From Prochlorococcus marinus bv. HNLC2 (GTDB lineage: Bacteria > Cyanobacteriota > Cyanobacteriia > PCC-6307 > Cyanobiaceae), in contig GL947595.1 of NCBI GenBank assembly GCA_000218745.1, positions 432,556 to 496,555 on the forward strand: 64,000 nt of DNA. The letters are read 5' to 3'. The notes below the pieces were generated by a model. The model worked only from the letters and a program-made list of their open reading frames with translations, had not been told where the DNA came from and did not search any database. A program made the translations under genes and the position numbers. Of the stretch, positions 20,402-29,489 are shown piece after piece; within the stretch, counting starts at the first letter, position 1; the number at the start of each line of letters is the position of its first letter.

Positions 20402-21826
20402 TCATCTGCCGCCTATAGTAATTGAATCAACTTTTATATGAGGTTGACCAACGGTTACGTTAACACTGCCACTTACAGATCCACAAAATCCAGGTGCTAA
20501 CTCAAGATCATTTCCGCACATCGAAATTTTTGGCATAACTTCTTTAGCTTCACCTATTAAAGTTGCACCTTTAACAGGCTTAGTTAATTTTCCATTCTTA
20601 ATTAAATAGCCTTCTTCTACTGCAAAATTAAATTGGCCAGTAGCTCCAACACTCCCTCCGCCCATAGATTTGCAATATAAGCCATCACTGATACTATTTA
20701 TCAATTCTTCTTTTGTATAATCTCCTTTTGCAATAAAGGTATTTCTCATTCTAGAGGCAGCAGCATAAGCATAGTTTTGTCTTCTACCACTACCAGTTCT
20801 CTTATGTCCAGTTCTAAGTTCACCAGCTCTATCAGAAATAAATTTTTTAAGAATTCCATCTTTAATTAATATTGATCTTTCTGGTTCCATTCCTTCATCA
20901 TCTACAGATAGAGATCCAAATGAATTATCAGAAAGACCTTCATCTACTGCAGTTACTGCCTCATGAGCAATCTTCTTATTTAATTTATTTGCGAAAGGTG
21001 TAGTACCTCTTTCAATCTGAGTGGTTTCAAGTAAATGACCACAAGCCTCATGAAAAATAACTCCACCAAATTTATTAGCTAGAACAACTGGTTTTTGACA
21101 TGCTTCAACATAATCTGCATAGAGCATATTCATTGAACTCTCTAAAACTTCATTAGAGGCATTTTCATAATCCCAATTTCTAAGATCATTTGGATTATCT
21201 GAGGAACCAAAACGCCTACTACCAGATGAACGATATTGTCTATCAGTAGCAATTAAATTTAAACCGACTGTTTGGTGGAGTCTAATATCTTTTGCAAAGG
21301 TTCCGTCACTTGAAGCTATTAGAACTTGCTGCCAATTTCTTGCATAACTACTTTTCCTAATATTAACTTTTGGATCTTTTTTAAGAGAAGCTGTACTTAG
21401 TAAAAGTTTTTCACCAATTTCATCAACTGATGGTACCTTTTTTAACCAATCATTTTTTCTTTTACTATAGTTTCTTAAATCTTCTAAACCTTGAAATTTG
21501 TTATGAGAGGATGTTTCCGTTATGTCAAGCATTTGAACTGCTTGTGAAATAGACTTAATTAAACCATCTTTAGATAAATCGTTAGTACTTACAAAACCAT
21601 CTCTTTTATCCTTAAAAATTCTTATGCCAGCACCTTTACCAAAGGATGGACTGACACTTGTAATAAAATCTTCTTCTACTAATACAGAAATATTATCTGT
21701 ATTTTCAAGGAAAATTTCTACAAAATCCGCACCTAAATTTAAGCCATAATTAATAATATCTTCTAATAATTTTTTATTTGAATCATCAAAATTTATTTCT
21801 TTAGCTAAATACTCAGTAGACACCAT
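20402..21826 (-). CDS. tldD: TldD metalloprotease
   Basis: The catalytic subunit of the TldD/TldE protease, 474 residues. The zinc motif HEACGH is in FGGVIFHEACGHLLETTQ (near residue 258), and a downstream region typical of the family reads RAGELRTGHKRTGSGRRQNY. Other family blocks are GSVGATGQFNFAVEEGY and CGNDLELAPGFCGSVSG. It lies directly downstream of acsF (31 bp gap) and is followed by tldE, so the pair is coexpressed. Confidence 0.95.
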   Translation of the reverse strand: MVSTEYLAKEINFDDSNKKLLEDIINYGLNLGADFVEIFLENTDNISVLVEEDFITSVSPSFGKGAGIRIFKDKRDGFVSTNDLSKDGLIKSISQAVQMLDITETSSHNKFQGLEDLRNYSKRKNDWLKKVPSVDEIGEKLLLSTASLKKDPKVNIRKSSYARNWQQVLIASSDGTFAKDIRLHQTVGLNLIATDRQYRSSGSRRFGSSDNPNDLRNWDYENASNEVLESSMNMLYADYVEACQKPVVLANKFGGVIFHEACGHLLETTQIERGTTPFANKLNKKIAHEAVTAVDEGLSDNSFGSLSVDDEGMEPERSILIKDGILKKFISDRAGELRTGHKRTGSGRRQNYAYAAASRMRNTFIAKGDYTKEELINSISDGLYCKSMGGGSVGATGQFNFAVEEGYLIKNGKLTKPVKGATLIGEAKEVMPKISMCGNDLELAPGFCGSVSGSVNVTVGQPHIKVDSITIGGR

Positions 21827-21857
21827 TTTTTTATTAATTTTTCTTAAATATTAATAA

Positions 21858-22931
21858 CTACCTGATTGCAGGCTGAAATTCATCACTATTTAAGGGTTTC
21901 AATAAGTATAGTCTTAATAATTGATAACCGTTTGAAATAAAATAAGGTAACTTTTTAGTTAATTTACTAAAAGTATTTCCTTTTTCTTTATCTATCTTCG
22001 AAAGGTTCTTATTATTTTCAATAATAAATTCAAGGCGTTTATAGAACGAGGGATGATTAACGTCAAGAACCACTGGAAATACTCTGGCTGCAGTTTCGTT
22101 AGTTTTTTCTATAACATAAACATCATATTCTCTTGCATTTAATCCAAGGGCTTCATAAAACTCTTTCCTTCCGACATCTCTTATATACATAGTACCAAAG
22201 ACTGCTAAGAGGAAGAATCTGCACCATAATTTAGCTTGAAAACCTCTCACTGTTGAAGGCTGTGCCTTCATTAAGGCATCAAAAAAGTCTCCATGCCTAT
22301 TTTCATCTTGACACCAGTTTTCAAAGAAATTGAAGATAGGAAAAATTTTATTATTTGGATTTTTTTCAAAGTGCCTATAAATGGCAATATATCTCCAATA
22401 ACCAATTTTTTCTGATAGGTATGTGGCATAAAAAATAAACTTAGGTTTAAAAAATGTATAGTCTTTATTTGCAGTTAAAAAACCTAGATCTAATTGTAAA
22501 TTAAAATCACTCATGGATTTATTTAAAAAACCAGCGTGCCTTGCTTCATCTCTCGCCATATGAGCAAAACATTCAGCTAATAATGGATTTCTATCTTTGA
22601 TTCTTCTACTTAATTCTTTATATAGTAAAAAACCTGAAAATTCAGATGTACAACTTTGTTCTAAAAATTCTATAAATACTTCTCTAGTTTGAGGATCTAA
22701 CTTATCAGCAGCCCCTTCAAATTCTTTATTCCTTACAAAATGATGCCTATTATAATCTTTTCTAAACTCCTCACAAATAGCTTCTAACTCTTCTTCATTA
22801 ATGGATAAATCCATCTTAGCCATTTCATCAAAATCGGTAGTATAGAATCTAGGGGTAAGGATAGTTTCTTTAGCAGGATCTTTACCTCTATTGACATTGG
22901 TTTTATTTTTTGTATCTGGAGTTTGAACCAT
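21858..22931 (-). CDS. acsF: Mg-protoporphyrin IX monomethyl ester oxidative cyclase
   Basis: The aerobic di-iron cyclase that forms ring E of chlorophyll. The 357-residue protein has the carboxylate-bridged di-iron motifs, with helix ligands in [19 protein letters not shown] and the second ExxH in [17 protein letters not shown]. Family segments include [17 protein letters not shown] at the N-terminus and [16 protein letters not shown]. It heads a minus-strand run with tldD, tldE and fmt, and lies 81 bp downstream of the damaged DUF2996 gene. The reaction acts two steps after ChlH. Confidence 0.97.
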   Translation of the reverse strand: MVQTPDTKNKTNVNRGKDPAKETILTPRFYTTDFDEMAKMDLSINEEELEAICEEFRKDYNRHHFVRNKEFEGAADKLDPQTREVFIEFLEQSCTSEFSGFLLYKELSRRIKDRNPLLAECFAHMARDEARHAGFLNKSMSDFNLQLDLGFLTANKDYTFFKPKFIFYATYLSEKIGYWRYIAIYRHFEKNPNNKIFPIFNFFENWCQDENRHGDFFDALMKAQPSTVRGFQAKLWCRFFLLAVFGTMYIRDVGRKEFYEALGLNAREYDVYVIEKTNETAARVFPVVLDVNHPSFYKRLEFIIENNKNLSKIDKEKGNTFSKLTKKLPYFISNGYQLLRLYLLKPLNSDEFQPAIR

Positions 22932-23012
22932 TTTTATATAATCATTACTACTATTATTTACTATTGTTTGATTTTTTGAGGAAAAAGTTAACTAGGTGTC
23001 ATTTTTGTAATT

Positions 23013-24092
23013 TTAGTTTGCACCAATTAATTTCTGACCATTAAGTCTTTGAAGAATCCTAGAAATTATAAGTTTTAGGGTAATTTTCTTTTCATCAATT
23101 AAAAAAGACTCGATAATACTTGGCTTTTCATAGTTTTTACATAACGAAAAACTCTTAAGAGATGTAATATCTTCTTTTTCAAAGGACAACCAGAAATTAC
23201 ATGTCTCTTGGACCTCACAATAAATAACCCAACAGATATCTTCTGAAATTGGTCTATTGGTCTTCTTAATATTGATAACATCTATAACCTTACCTCTAAT
23301 CTTAAACTCATTAATAATTTCAGGAATTAAATGATCATTAATAAATTCATTAAAAGGCTTTTTTTCGATAGGAATTTCTTTTTTAGGTTTTACTTTAGGT
23401 TTTACATCTAAACGATCCTTAATAATTTGATTAGATTTTTCAATGAGAATTTTATTCGTATCTGAATTAGTTTTTATTAATTTATTTTTCAGAATTTTTC
23501 TTATCTAATTCCTCCTTAATTTCTGCTTTAGGAACTTCTTTATTCTCAATTTCAGCATTATTATTCTCTTCTGTGTTTTTAATTCCTCCTTACTTTCTGC
23601 TTTAGGAACTTCTTTATTCTCAATTTCAGCATTATTATTGTCTTCTGTAGTTTTTAATTCCTCCTTACTTTCTGCTTTAGGAACTTCTTTATTCTCAATT
23701 TCACCTTTATTATTGTCTTCTGTAGTTTTTAATTCCTCCTTACTTTCTGCTTTAGGAACTTCTTTATTCTCAATTTCAGCTTTATTATTGTCTTCTGTTG
23801 TTTTTAATTCCTCCTTACTTTCTGCTTTAGGAACTTCTTTATTCTCAATTTCAGCTTTAGTATTGTCTTCTGTTGTTTTTAATTCCTCCTTACTTTCTGC
23901 TTTAGGAACTTCTTTATTCTCAATTTCAGCATTATTATTCACTTCTGTCTCTTTTTTAGAAATAAATAAAGTTTCTTGTCTTTTATTTGTAGAATTTGGT
24001 TCATCTTTACCAAGATCATCTTTTGCTAAATAATCTAAATTTTCTTCAGATAAATCTGTACCTTTGATATATTTTTCATTTTTTTCTTCCAT
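23013..24092 (-). pseudogene. DUF2996 protein with repetitive N-terminal region, split by two frameshifts
   Basis: Reading from ATG 24092, the protein starts with an acidic leader, then repeats a 25-residue unit (NKEVPKAESKEELKTTEDNN). It leaves the repeat pattern in the sixth copy and stops at TAG 23505-23507. That copy is 74 bp rather than 75, with one base missing near 23574. The corrected frame continues KEELDKKNSE; a second shift near 23485-23499 then returns to the first frame, which is open to TAA 23013. This part encodes a clear DUF2996 domain: KKPFNEFINDHLIPE, NFWLSFEKEDITSL, KPSIIESFLIDEKKIT, RILQRLNGQKLIGAN. Two compensating one-base changes have probably broken one gene. As it stands, the DUF2996 part has no ATG start. 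Confidence 0.75.
23507..23955 (-). repeat. Six tandem 75-bp coding repeats
   Basis: Copies begin (plus-strand coordinates) at 23507, 23581, 23656, 23731, 23806 and 23881. Spacing is exactly 75 bp except for the first, which is 74 bp. Each encodes a 25-residue unit rich in Glu, Lys, Asn and Thr. The copies differ by only a few bases, showing recent expansion or homogenisation. They lie inside the N-terminal part of the DUF2996 gene. Confidence 0.95.
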
Positions 24093-24148
24093 AATTCTCT
24101 TAATTTGTATTTATAAGTTTTTATTATATCTAGATTTTTATTTAAATA

Positions 24149-24622
24149 TTACCAATTAGATTCAATTTCTTCCCAATCATCATAATTTTTATATTTATTA
24201 TCCATATATCCTTCATCAATATCATTAACTTCCGTATTATTTTGCTTTATAACACGATAATTTACTGAAATAGTTGGTTGTGAATCTCTAATATCCCTTT
24301 CTGGTGGCCTATCGTTAATAGACTCATTTATTTCAGTATTCTTTTCTGTGGAATTTCCTTGTAAGGTTTCTGAATTTATATCTCTTCTTTCATCATTAAA
24401 CATTTTATTTTCATTTTTTGAGCTTGTTAGATATGAAAAGGTAAATGTAGTAGTAAATCCAGCTAGAAAGGATAACGTAATAAAACTACCTAAAGTTAAT
24501 TTTTCAGTTTTGAAGTTTAAGAAATAAAGATATGTTTTTGATGTATTTTTTAAATTTATGATTGATAAGGTTATCGTTGTAAGTAAAAAAATTAAAATTA
24601 TAAGGTTTTTCTTTAATTTCAT
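24149..24622 (-). CDS. Two-helix membrane protein, LapA (DUF1049)-like
   Basis: A 157-residue protein. Two hydrophobic helices (residues 5-24 and 43-65) are joined by a short segment (NLKNTSKTYLYFLNFKTEKL), a layout like the LapA/DUF1049 family. A polar, acidic cytoplasmic tail carries a conserved-looking stretch (RPPERDIRDSQPTISVNYRV) and ends in an acidic/aromatic run. The family label is by layout only. It is in a same-strand run between the RNB protein and the DUF2996 gene, with 34-56 bp gaps. Confidence 0.55.
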   Translation of the reverse strand: MKLKKNLIILIFLLTTITLSIINLKNTSKTYLYFLNFKTEKLTLGSFITLSFLAGFTTTFTFSYLTSSKNENKMFNDERRDINSETLQGNSTEKNTEINESINDRPPERDIRDSQPTISVNYRVIKQNNTEVNDIDEGYMDNKYKNYDDWEEIESNW

Positions 24623-24656
24623 TCTTATAAATAATTTTTAGGGTTTAAATTAAAGA

Positions 24657-26873
24657 TTAAGTAATTTCTAAATCAATTTGATATTTTAAGATATCCACTT
24701 TAACAATTTTTATTTCTATCAAATCTCCAACTTTGAAGGTATTTTTTGATTTTCTTCCAACTAAGAGATTTTGTCTGGAACGATATTCATACCAATCATC
24801 ATTAAGCGTACTTACATGAACTAATCCCTCAATATATAAGTCTGGCAATTCAACAAAAAATCCATAACTTTGGACTGTAATAATCAAACCATTAAATTTT
24901 TTCCCAATTAATTTTTCTGCTTCTCTAATACGTTTGATAGTTATATAATTGGATCTAAATAATTCATATTTAGTTTTATAAGAATTATATTTATCTATTA
25001 AAACGTCATTAAAGAAAATATTTAAGAGCTTTATATTACTCGCATTAAATAAATTCCAAGTAACAAGGTTCCAGGAATCCTTTTTGAAAATATTGATTTC
25101 TTTTGTACCCTTTTTAGATCGTTTAGCATTTTTAAACATATTAAATAAACTATATTGATTAATTAAATTAACAAAATCTAAAGAGGGCAATGTCCAAGGT
25201 GATATTGAAGATTTAAAATTGTTTTCTTCAGAAAAGGAACAATTAATATTAGCTTTGTTTTTATATAAATTATTCATTAAATATTTATTTATAATTCTTT
25301 TTTTATTATCCTCGTCGCACAAACTCAGCAACTTATCAAGACTTAAATTACCATTACTGTCTAATTCTAAATCAGATTCTAGTAACTGAGTATTTTTAAT
25401 GATCTCATTAACATTAACCTTACTTGAACCAATAGAGAGATAATTTGCATTAAATATTTTTAGGTTTGAAGAATGTTCGAACCATATTGAATCTGCTTCA
25501 AATAAAATAGGTGATATATAAGTTTGAATATCATTAATATTTAGTGGCTCAAAAAAATCATTATCATATGAACAAGGTTTATGAAAATAAAATTCGTCAA
25601 GTAAATCTAGAGTATTAGGCTCTTTGGCAATTTCACATATACCTCTTGAAATTTGCTTTTCTCTAAACTTTTGTGAAATTTCTAAAATATAATTTATTTC
25701 ATCTAAATAATCTTTTATTGGTTTTAATATTCTTGATGTAATTCTTGATTTTTTATTGTTTTTGTTAATAGCATCCAAAAGTTTATTATCTATTATTGCA
25801 ACACAATTAACTTCTGTTAAGTGAAAAGACCAATCTACTATTTCAAATTCATTTGATAATACTAAACATAAACTAATACTTTTATTAATTTTTCCTATTT
25901 CAAATTTTGATAAATTTAATAATTCCTTGTTAAGGAAACTTTTCCATCTATCTGCTAGTAGAAATGATCCAAAATTGCAATTAAAAAATTCAACTAAATT
26001 TTTATCATTGAAATTTATCCTTTCTGCAATTGAATTTGTATGTATCCAAAGTTTTGAATAACCTTGATTATTTTTTTCATATTGAAACAAAGGTAGTAAG
26101 GGACAATCAGCTTTTTTCCAACTTTTAAACATGAAGGAGTTTTTAGTCGATAAGTCAATTCTTTCTTTAATTTCTGGATCTTGAAGTTTTAAAGTTAAAT
26201 TCTGATTATTTAGATAGATATTATTTTTGGATAATACAAATTCTTCGTCTAATTTTTCATTTTCACTTAAATTTAATTCTTTAATAACATGCCCAGTCCC
26301 CTCAATCTGAGCAATTGGAAACATATCAATCTCTATATTTACTATATTTTTTCTCTCTGGAAAGTATAAATATTTTTTATCGCTTGATGGTAATTTGATT
26401 TTTGATAAGATTCTGTCATCGATAGGAATCCCATAAACCTTATCATCAATTATTTGTACTCGTGCTAATAGATTTTTATGTTCTCTTTCTAAAATACAAT
26501 CAACAATTCCCTCTGGAGATCTTCTTCTAACACCTTCCTTAATAATTCTTACTAGCACTTTATCTCCATTCCATGCATAATTTAATAAATTTTCCTTTAT
26601 GTAAATATCATCTGAAGAATTATCTCTTACAGCAAAGCAGTAGCCCTTGCTGCTACATCTTATCTTTGCTGTTATATGAGTCTTATCTTTGATATTTAGA
26701 TATTCATTTTTATCATTTTTACTTATTATTTCAAGTCTTTCTAATGCTTCCAGAGCGATATTTAATTTTGCTTTATCATCCTTTTTGGAAAACTTAAGTA
26801 ACTTACAAAGCTTTTTATAATCTGTTGTTTCATCTTTTTTTAAATTATCAATTATTAACGATGTACTCAACAT
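24657..26873 (-). CDS. RNB-type exoribonuclease homologue, apparently catalytically inactive
   Basis: A 738-residue protein with the layout of RNase II/R: N-terminal winged-helix and cold-shock-like domains (ITAKIRCSSKGYCFAVR, DDIYIKENLLNYAWNGDKVLV), a central RNB-like region, and a C-terminal S1 domain (residues 655-738: KKFNGLIITVQSYGFFVELP). The catalytic motif IDxxxxxDIDDA is missing; the matching place reads KKADCPLLPLFQYEK just before LWIHTNSIAERINF. The TSPxRRYxDL motif has become SISPWTLPSLDFVNLINQ. It may act as an RNA-binding protein without nuclease activity. The intact RNB gene at 39760-40947 shows what is missing. Confidence 0.8.
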   Translation of the reverse strand: MLSTSLIIDNLKKDETTDYKKLCKLLKFSKKDDKAKLNIALEALERLEIISKNDKNEYLNIKDKTHITAKIRCSSKGYCFAVRDNSSDDIYIKENLLNYAWNGDKVLVRIIKEGVRRRSPEGIVDCILEREHKNLLARVQIIDDKVYGIPIDDRILSKIKLPSSDKKYLYFPERKNIVNIEIDMFPIAQIEGTGHVIKELNLSENEKLDEEFVLSKNNIYLNNQNLTLKLQDPEIKERIDLSTKNSFMFKSWKKADCPLLPLFQYEKNNQGYSKLWIHTNSIAERINFNDKNLVEFFNCNFGSFLLADRWKSFLNKELLNLSKFEIGKINKSISLCLVLSNEFEIVDWSFHLTEVNCVAIIDNKLLDAINKNNKKSRITSRILKPIKDYLDEINYILEISQKFREKQISRGICEIAKEPNTLDLLDEFYFHKPCSYDNDFFEPLNINDIQTYISPILFEADSIWFEHSSNLKIFNANYLSIGSSKVNVNEIIKNTQLLESDLELDSNGNLSLDKLLSLCDEDNKKRIINKYLMNNLYKNKANINCSFSEENNFKSSISPWTLPSLDFVNLINQYSLFNMFKNAKRSKKGTKEINIFKKDSWNLVTWNLFNASNIKLLNIFFNDVLIDKYNSYKTKYELFRSNYITIKRIREAEKLIGKKFNGLIITVQSYGFFVELPDLYIEGLVHVSTLNDDWYEYRSRQNLLVGRKSKNTFKVGDLIEIKIVKVDILKYQIDLEIT

Positions 26874-26950
26874 AATATCTAAATTATTTTGAAAGTTTAC
26901 TTATCTTATATAAATACAATATTACATCAATTCAAAAACAAATAACATTA

Positions 26951-27247
26951 TTATTTGATTTTATTTTTATCTAAATTAAATGAATCATAAATTAGTCTAG
27001 ATCCAATTATTAGAAATGTTATGGATGCTATCAGCTTAAGATAAATTTCAGGAATAAAAGTTGAGATTGATCCACCAGCTAAAACACCTAATAAAGTAGC
27101 TAGAATAAGTGCAGAAGCAGAACCTAAAAAAACTGCCCAAGGTTTTGTAGAGTTTCCACTAAGTGTTAAGGTTGCTATTTGAGTTTTATCACCTAACTCT
27201 GCGATAAAAATAGTTATGAAGGATGATATCAGTAAATTAATAATCAT
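26951..27247 (-). CDS. GDT1/TMEM165 family half-transporter, second gene
   Basis: A small membrane protein (98 residues from the ATG at 27247) with one copy of the UPF0016 signature, ELGDKTQIATLTLS, and three hydrophobic segments. GDT1-type transporters move Mn2+ or Ca2+ and usually carry two such motifs in one chain. Here two adjacent genes carry one each, so they probably form a heterodimer. A longer reading from 27295 is possible but would overlap the neighbour; the ATG at 27247 is 11 bp after its stop and is preferred. Confidence 0.85.
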   Translation of the reverse strand: MIINLLISSFITIFIAELGDKTQIATLTLSGNSTKPWAVFLGSASALILATLLGVLAGGSISTFIPEIYLKLIASITFLIIGSRLIYDSFNLDKNKIK

Positions 27248-27258
27248 TTGATAACCAT

Positions 27259-27573
27259 TTAATAGTAGATAGTGTAAATAGTATATCCAATCCAAATACT
27301 AATCATAGTCATTAGTAAGCCTGTAAAGAAAGAAAGTCGTTCTTTAGAGATCATACTAGAAAGCCATTTTCCTATCAGCACTCCTGCGATACTAGAGCAT
27401 AGTAGAGCAAATGAACTACCAATAAAAACAATTAGTGGCCTTCCAGATTCAGCTGAAAGCATAAGCGTTGCCAACTGAGTTTTATCTCCTAGCTCTGCTA
27501 TAAATATTGTTGTAAAACTTGTTATGAATATTGATAAGAAGTTTTTTTCTAAGTCATCTTTTTCTTTTGACAT
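27259..27573 (-). CDS. GDT1/TMEM165 family half-transporter, first gene
   Basis: A 104-residue membrane protein with the UPF0016 signature AELGDKTQLATLMLSA and three hydrophobic segments. Together with the following gene it makes up the two halves of a GDT1 cation transporter; the cyanobacterial relative (Mnx type) exports Mn2+ from the cytosol into the thylakoid lumen. Substrate here is inferred from the family. It is 1 bp from the stop of the cysteine-cluster gene, so the three probably form an operon. Confidence 0.87.
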   Translation of the reverse strand: MSKEKDDLEKNFLSIFITSFTTIFIAELGDKTQLATLMLSAESGRPLIVFIGSSFALLCSSIAGVLIGKWLSSMISKERLSFFTGLLMTMISIWIGYTIYTIYY

Positions 27574-27574
27574 C

Positions 27575-27919
27575 TTATTTCATAATTTCATTTTTAAATT
27601 TATTCATTTGCATACTTTTTTTTCCATAAATTTCACTGATATGTTGTTTGCAACATTTAATAAGAAATTCATCTCCAGTTTTATAGTACTCTTTAAATTT
27701 TTTTGAAAATTTATTTACCATGCAAAAGTGAGGTCTTTCACTGTAAATAGTACATTTCATATCTTTTTTATCTAAATATTTGCACCACCCATCTTTTCCT
27801 GTCATCTCTTTGATTAGTTTAATATCCTTTTTACTTAGTATTTTATATATATTCTCTCTATTATTTAAATCAAACTTACAACATGCTCCGCATTTTTCTA
27901 TACATGTCCATGATTTCAT
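27575..27919 (-). CDS. YkgJ-like cysteine-cluster protein
   Basis: A 114-residue protein with the cysteine pattern of the putative zinc- or iron-chelating YkgJ family: CIEKCGACCKF at the N-terminus, then WCKYLD, CTIYSERPHFCMVN and CCKQH. These cysteines probably bind a metal ion or cluster. Its link with the GDT1 pair, one base away, suggests a role in metal handling, but this is inferred from position only. Confidence 0.85.
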   Translation of the reverse strand: MKSWTCIEKCGACCKFDLNNRENIYKILSKKDIKLIKEMTGKDGWCKYLDKKDMKCTIYSERPHFCMVNKFSKKFKEYYKTGDEFLIKCCKQHISEIYGKKSMQMNKFKNEIMK

Positions 27920-27999
27920 GATTTAATTCAATCTTGTTACGTATGGGTACAGTTGATTAGATTATTTGTAAAAATAGTATCACATTATATTTTACTATC

Positions 28000-28077
28000 A
28001 TGGCAACACTAATACCACTAGCTGTAGTAGCTATCGCTGGACCAGCGATTATTGCACTTGTTTTTTATCGTAGATAA
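28000..28077 (+). CDS. psb30: Photosystem II reaction centre protein Psb30 (Ycf12)
   Basis: A 25-residue protein: ATG at 28000, TAA at 28075. It is a single membrane helix with the AGPAIIALVFYR ending typical of Psb30/Ycf12, a small PSII subunit at the periphery of the core. Prochlorococcus versions are short like this one. The short length limits certainty; another small helix protein is possible. It precedes the HAD gene by 17 bp and is divergent from the cysteine-cluster gene. Confidence 0.7.
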   Translation: MATLIPLAVVAIAGPAIIALVFYRR

Positions 28078-28094
28078 TTTTTATTTATTCCTAA

Positions 28095-28844
28095 ATGCCT
28101 TATTTACAAGCAGTTTATTGGGACTTAGATGGTACAATCGCGAATACGGAGTTAGAGGCTCATCTACCTGCTTTTAATAATTCCTTTAAAGATCTTAGTT
28201 TAGATTGGCATTGGGATAAAAAAACTTATTTAGATTTACTAAAAATCAATGGAGGAAGAAATAGAATTTCTTTTTTTGCTAAACAAAAGAGTGTAGATAT
28301 CAGCGAAGATTTTGTGATTCAAATACATAAAAAAAAACAAGAACACTACCTTAATTTGGTTAATAGTGGAGTGGTTTCATTAAAAACTGGAGTTAATAGG
28401 TTAATTAAGGAATTATCTTTTAAAAAGGTTAGACAATTTATAGTTACATCAAGTTCTAGGAATCAGGTTGAACTATTAGTAAGTAAACTTTTCAATGATA
28501 AAAATCTATTTGAATTTTTTATTACAAGTGATGATGTTAAGTCTTTAAAACCTCATCCAATGCCATTTTTAAAAGCAATTAAATTAAGCGGAATTAAGAT
28601 AACTAATTCCATCGTTTTTGAAGATTCTAATCCTGGATTAAAATCCGCTTGCTCTGCAAATTTACCAACTATATGCGTAAAATCAAATCTACCCATTATT
28701 TACGATAAAGATATTCCCCTAAAATGTATAGTTGATACTATTGGTGATGTTAAACACTCTACTAACATTATTAAAGGTCCTCAATTATATCGAGACTATA
28801 TTGATTATGAATACCTTAATGATTTTATAAATAACTATCAATAA
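28095..28844 (+). CDS. HAD-superfamily phosphatase (CbbY-like)
   Basis: A 249-residue hydrolase with HAD motif I DLDGTIANTE (nucleophile Asp near residue 10), motif II VTSSSRN (near 119), the lysine in KPHPMPFLKAI, and the acidic motif IVFEDSNPGLKSA. A helical cap follows motif I. CbbY-like members dephosphorylate sugar phosphates such as xylulose 1,5-bisphosphate, an inhibitor of Rubisco; this substrate is a family guess. Its stop overlaps the start of ycf20 (TAATG), so they are coupled. Confidence 0.88.
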   Translation: MPYLQAVYWDLDGTIANTELEAHLPAFNNSFKDLSLDWHWDKKTYLDLLKINGGRNRISFFAKQKSVDISEDFVIQIHKKKQEHYLNLVNSGVVSLKTGVNRLIKELSFKKVRQFIVTSSSRNQVELLVSKLFNDKNLFEFFITSDDVKSLKPHPMPFLKAIKLSGIKITNSIVFEDSNPGLKSACSANLPTICVKSNLPIIYDKDIPLKCIVDTIGDVKHSTNIIKGPQLYRDYIDYEYLNDFINNYQ

Positions 28845-29170
28845 TGCAGAAAACTAGATTTTCAATATTGTCAGAAAAATTTGCAGATATTCTTTTTGGC
28901 TTTTTGAATTTATCCTGGAAAGATAAATCAATTAATTTAATTTCATTTTTAATAGGTTATTTTTTATTTGCTAATTTTATTACTAAATTTATTACTGAAG
29001 GAAAAAATGAATTAGTAATGGTTCCTATCATTATAGTAATAATTGAATTAATCATTAGATCAAAACCTAAGACAAATTCATCAATTTATTATCTTTGGTC
29101 AGTTATTGATAAATTAAGAATAGGTGCTACTTATGCCTTAGTTCTTGAAGCTTTTAAGCTTGGATCTTGA
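28844..29170 (+). CDS. ycf20: Ycf20-family protein (DUF565)
   Basis: A 108-residue protein of the Ycf20/DUF565 family found in cyanobacteria and plastids. It has two hydrophobic segments (LISFLIGYFLFANFI and MVPIIIVIIELII) and the characteristic C-terminus GATYALVLEAFKLGS. Ycf20 homologues have been linked to non-photochemical quenching in algae; the biochemical role is unknown. Overlaps the HAD gene by one base and converges on rpmF 10 bp away. Confidence 0.88.
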   Translation: MQKTRFSILSEKFADILFGFLNLSWKDKSINLISFLIGYFLFANFITKFITEGKNELVMVPIIIVIIELIIRSKPKTNSSIYYLWSVIDKLRIGATYALVLEAFKLGS

Positions 29171-29180
29171 TGTATGCTAA

Positions 29181-29354
29181 TTATTCTTCAGACTCTTCCT
29201 CATCAATAGGGTATACAAAACCTTGAGCTTTCCCTGTAAGTACTGACTTACCTAATGAAAGAGCCTTACTTGCCGCATTTGATGCTTTAGCTTTCCAAAC
29301 AGCATGTCTTTGATTTCTTTTGCTTTTTGATTTTTTCTTCTTAGGAACTGCCAT
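29181..29354 (-). CDS. rpmF: 50S ribosomal protein L32
   Basis: A 57-residue protein read on the minus strand (ATG at 29354, TAA at 29181). The start [20 protein letters not shown] is the usual cyanobacterial L32 N-terminus, followed by [15 protein letters not shown] and an acidic tail (DEEESEE). It lacks the C-terminal zinc cysteines, as in cyanobacterial L32. It is convergent with ycf20. Confidence 0.95.
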   Translation of the reverse strand: MAVPKKKKSKSKRNQRHAVWKAKASNAASKALSLGKSVLTGKAQGFVYPIDEEESEE

Positions 29355-29489
29355 CGTAAATTTTATATCCGATATTTAAGTATAACCCCTTGATGCTAAT
29401 CTCCAAAATATATGCAATTGGATTATATAACTAACAATTTTATTAAAGAGGTTATAAGCTTAGTAATAAGAATATATTCTTAAGAGTTA

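Noticed and set aside
23099-23281. 60-codon minus-strand ORF
   Set aside because: It is a shadow in another frame of the DUF2996 domain; the DUF2996 frame has clear family motifs and this one does not.
23507-23955. Possible CRISPR array
   Set aside because: The repeats are contiguous 75-bp coding units without unique spacers, and no cas gene is near.
23638-24033. 131-codon plus-strand ORF over the repeats
   Set aside because: Antisense reading of the 75-bp repeats; the composition (serine and leucine runs) is a by-product of the coding repeats on the other strand.
26951-27295. Longer start for the second GDT1 gene at 27295
   Set aside because: It would overlap the first GDT1 gene by 37 bp; the ATG at 27247 is better placed.
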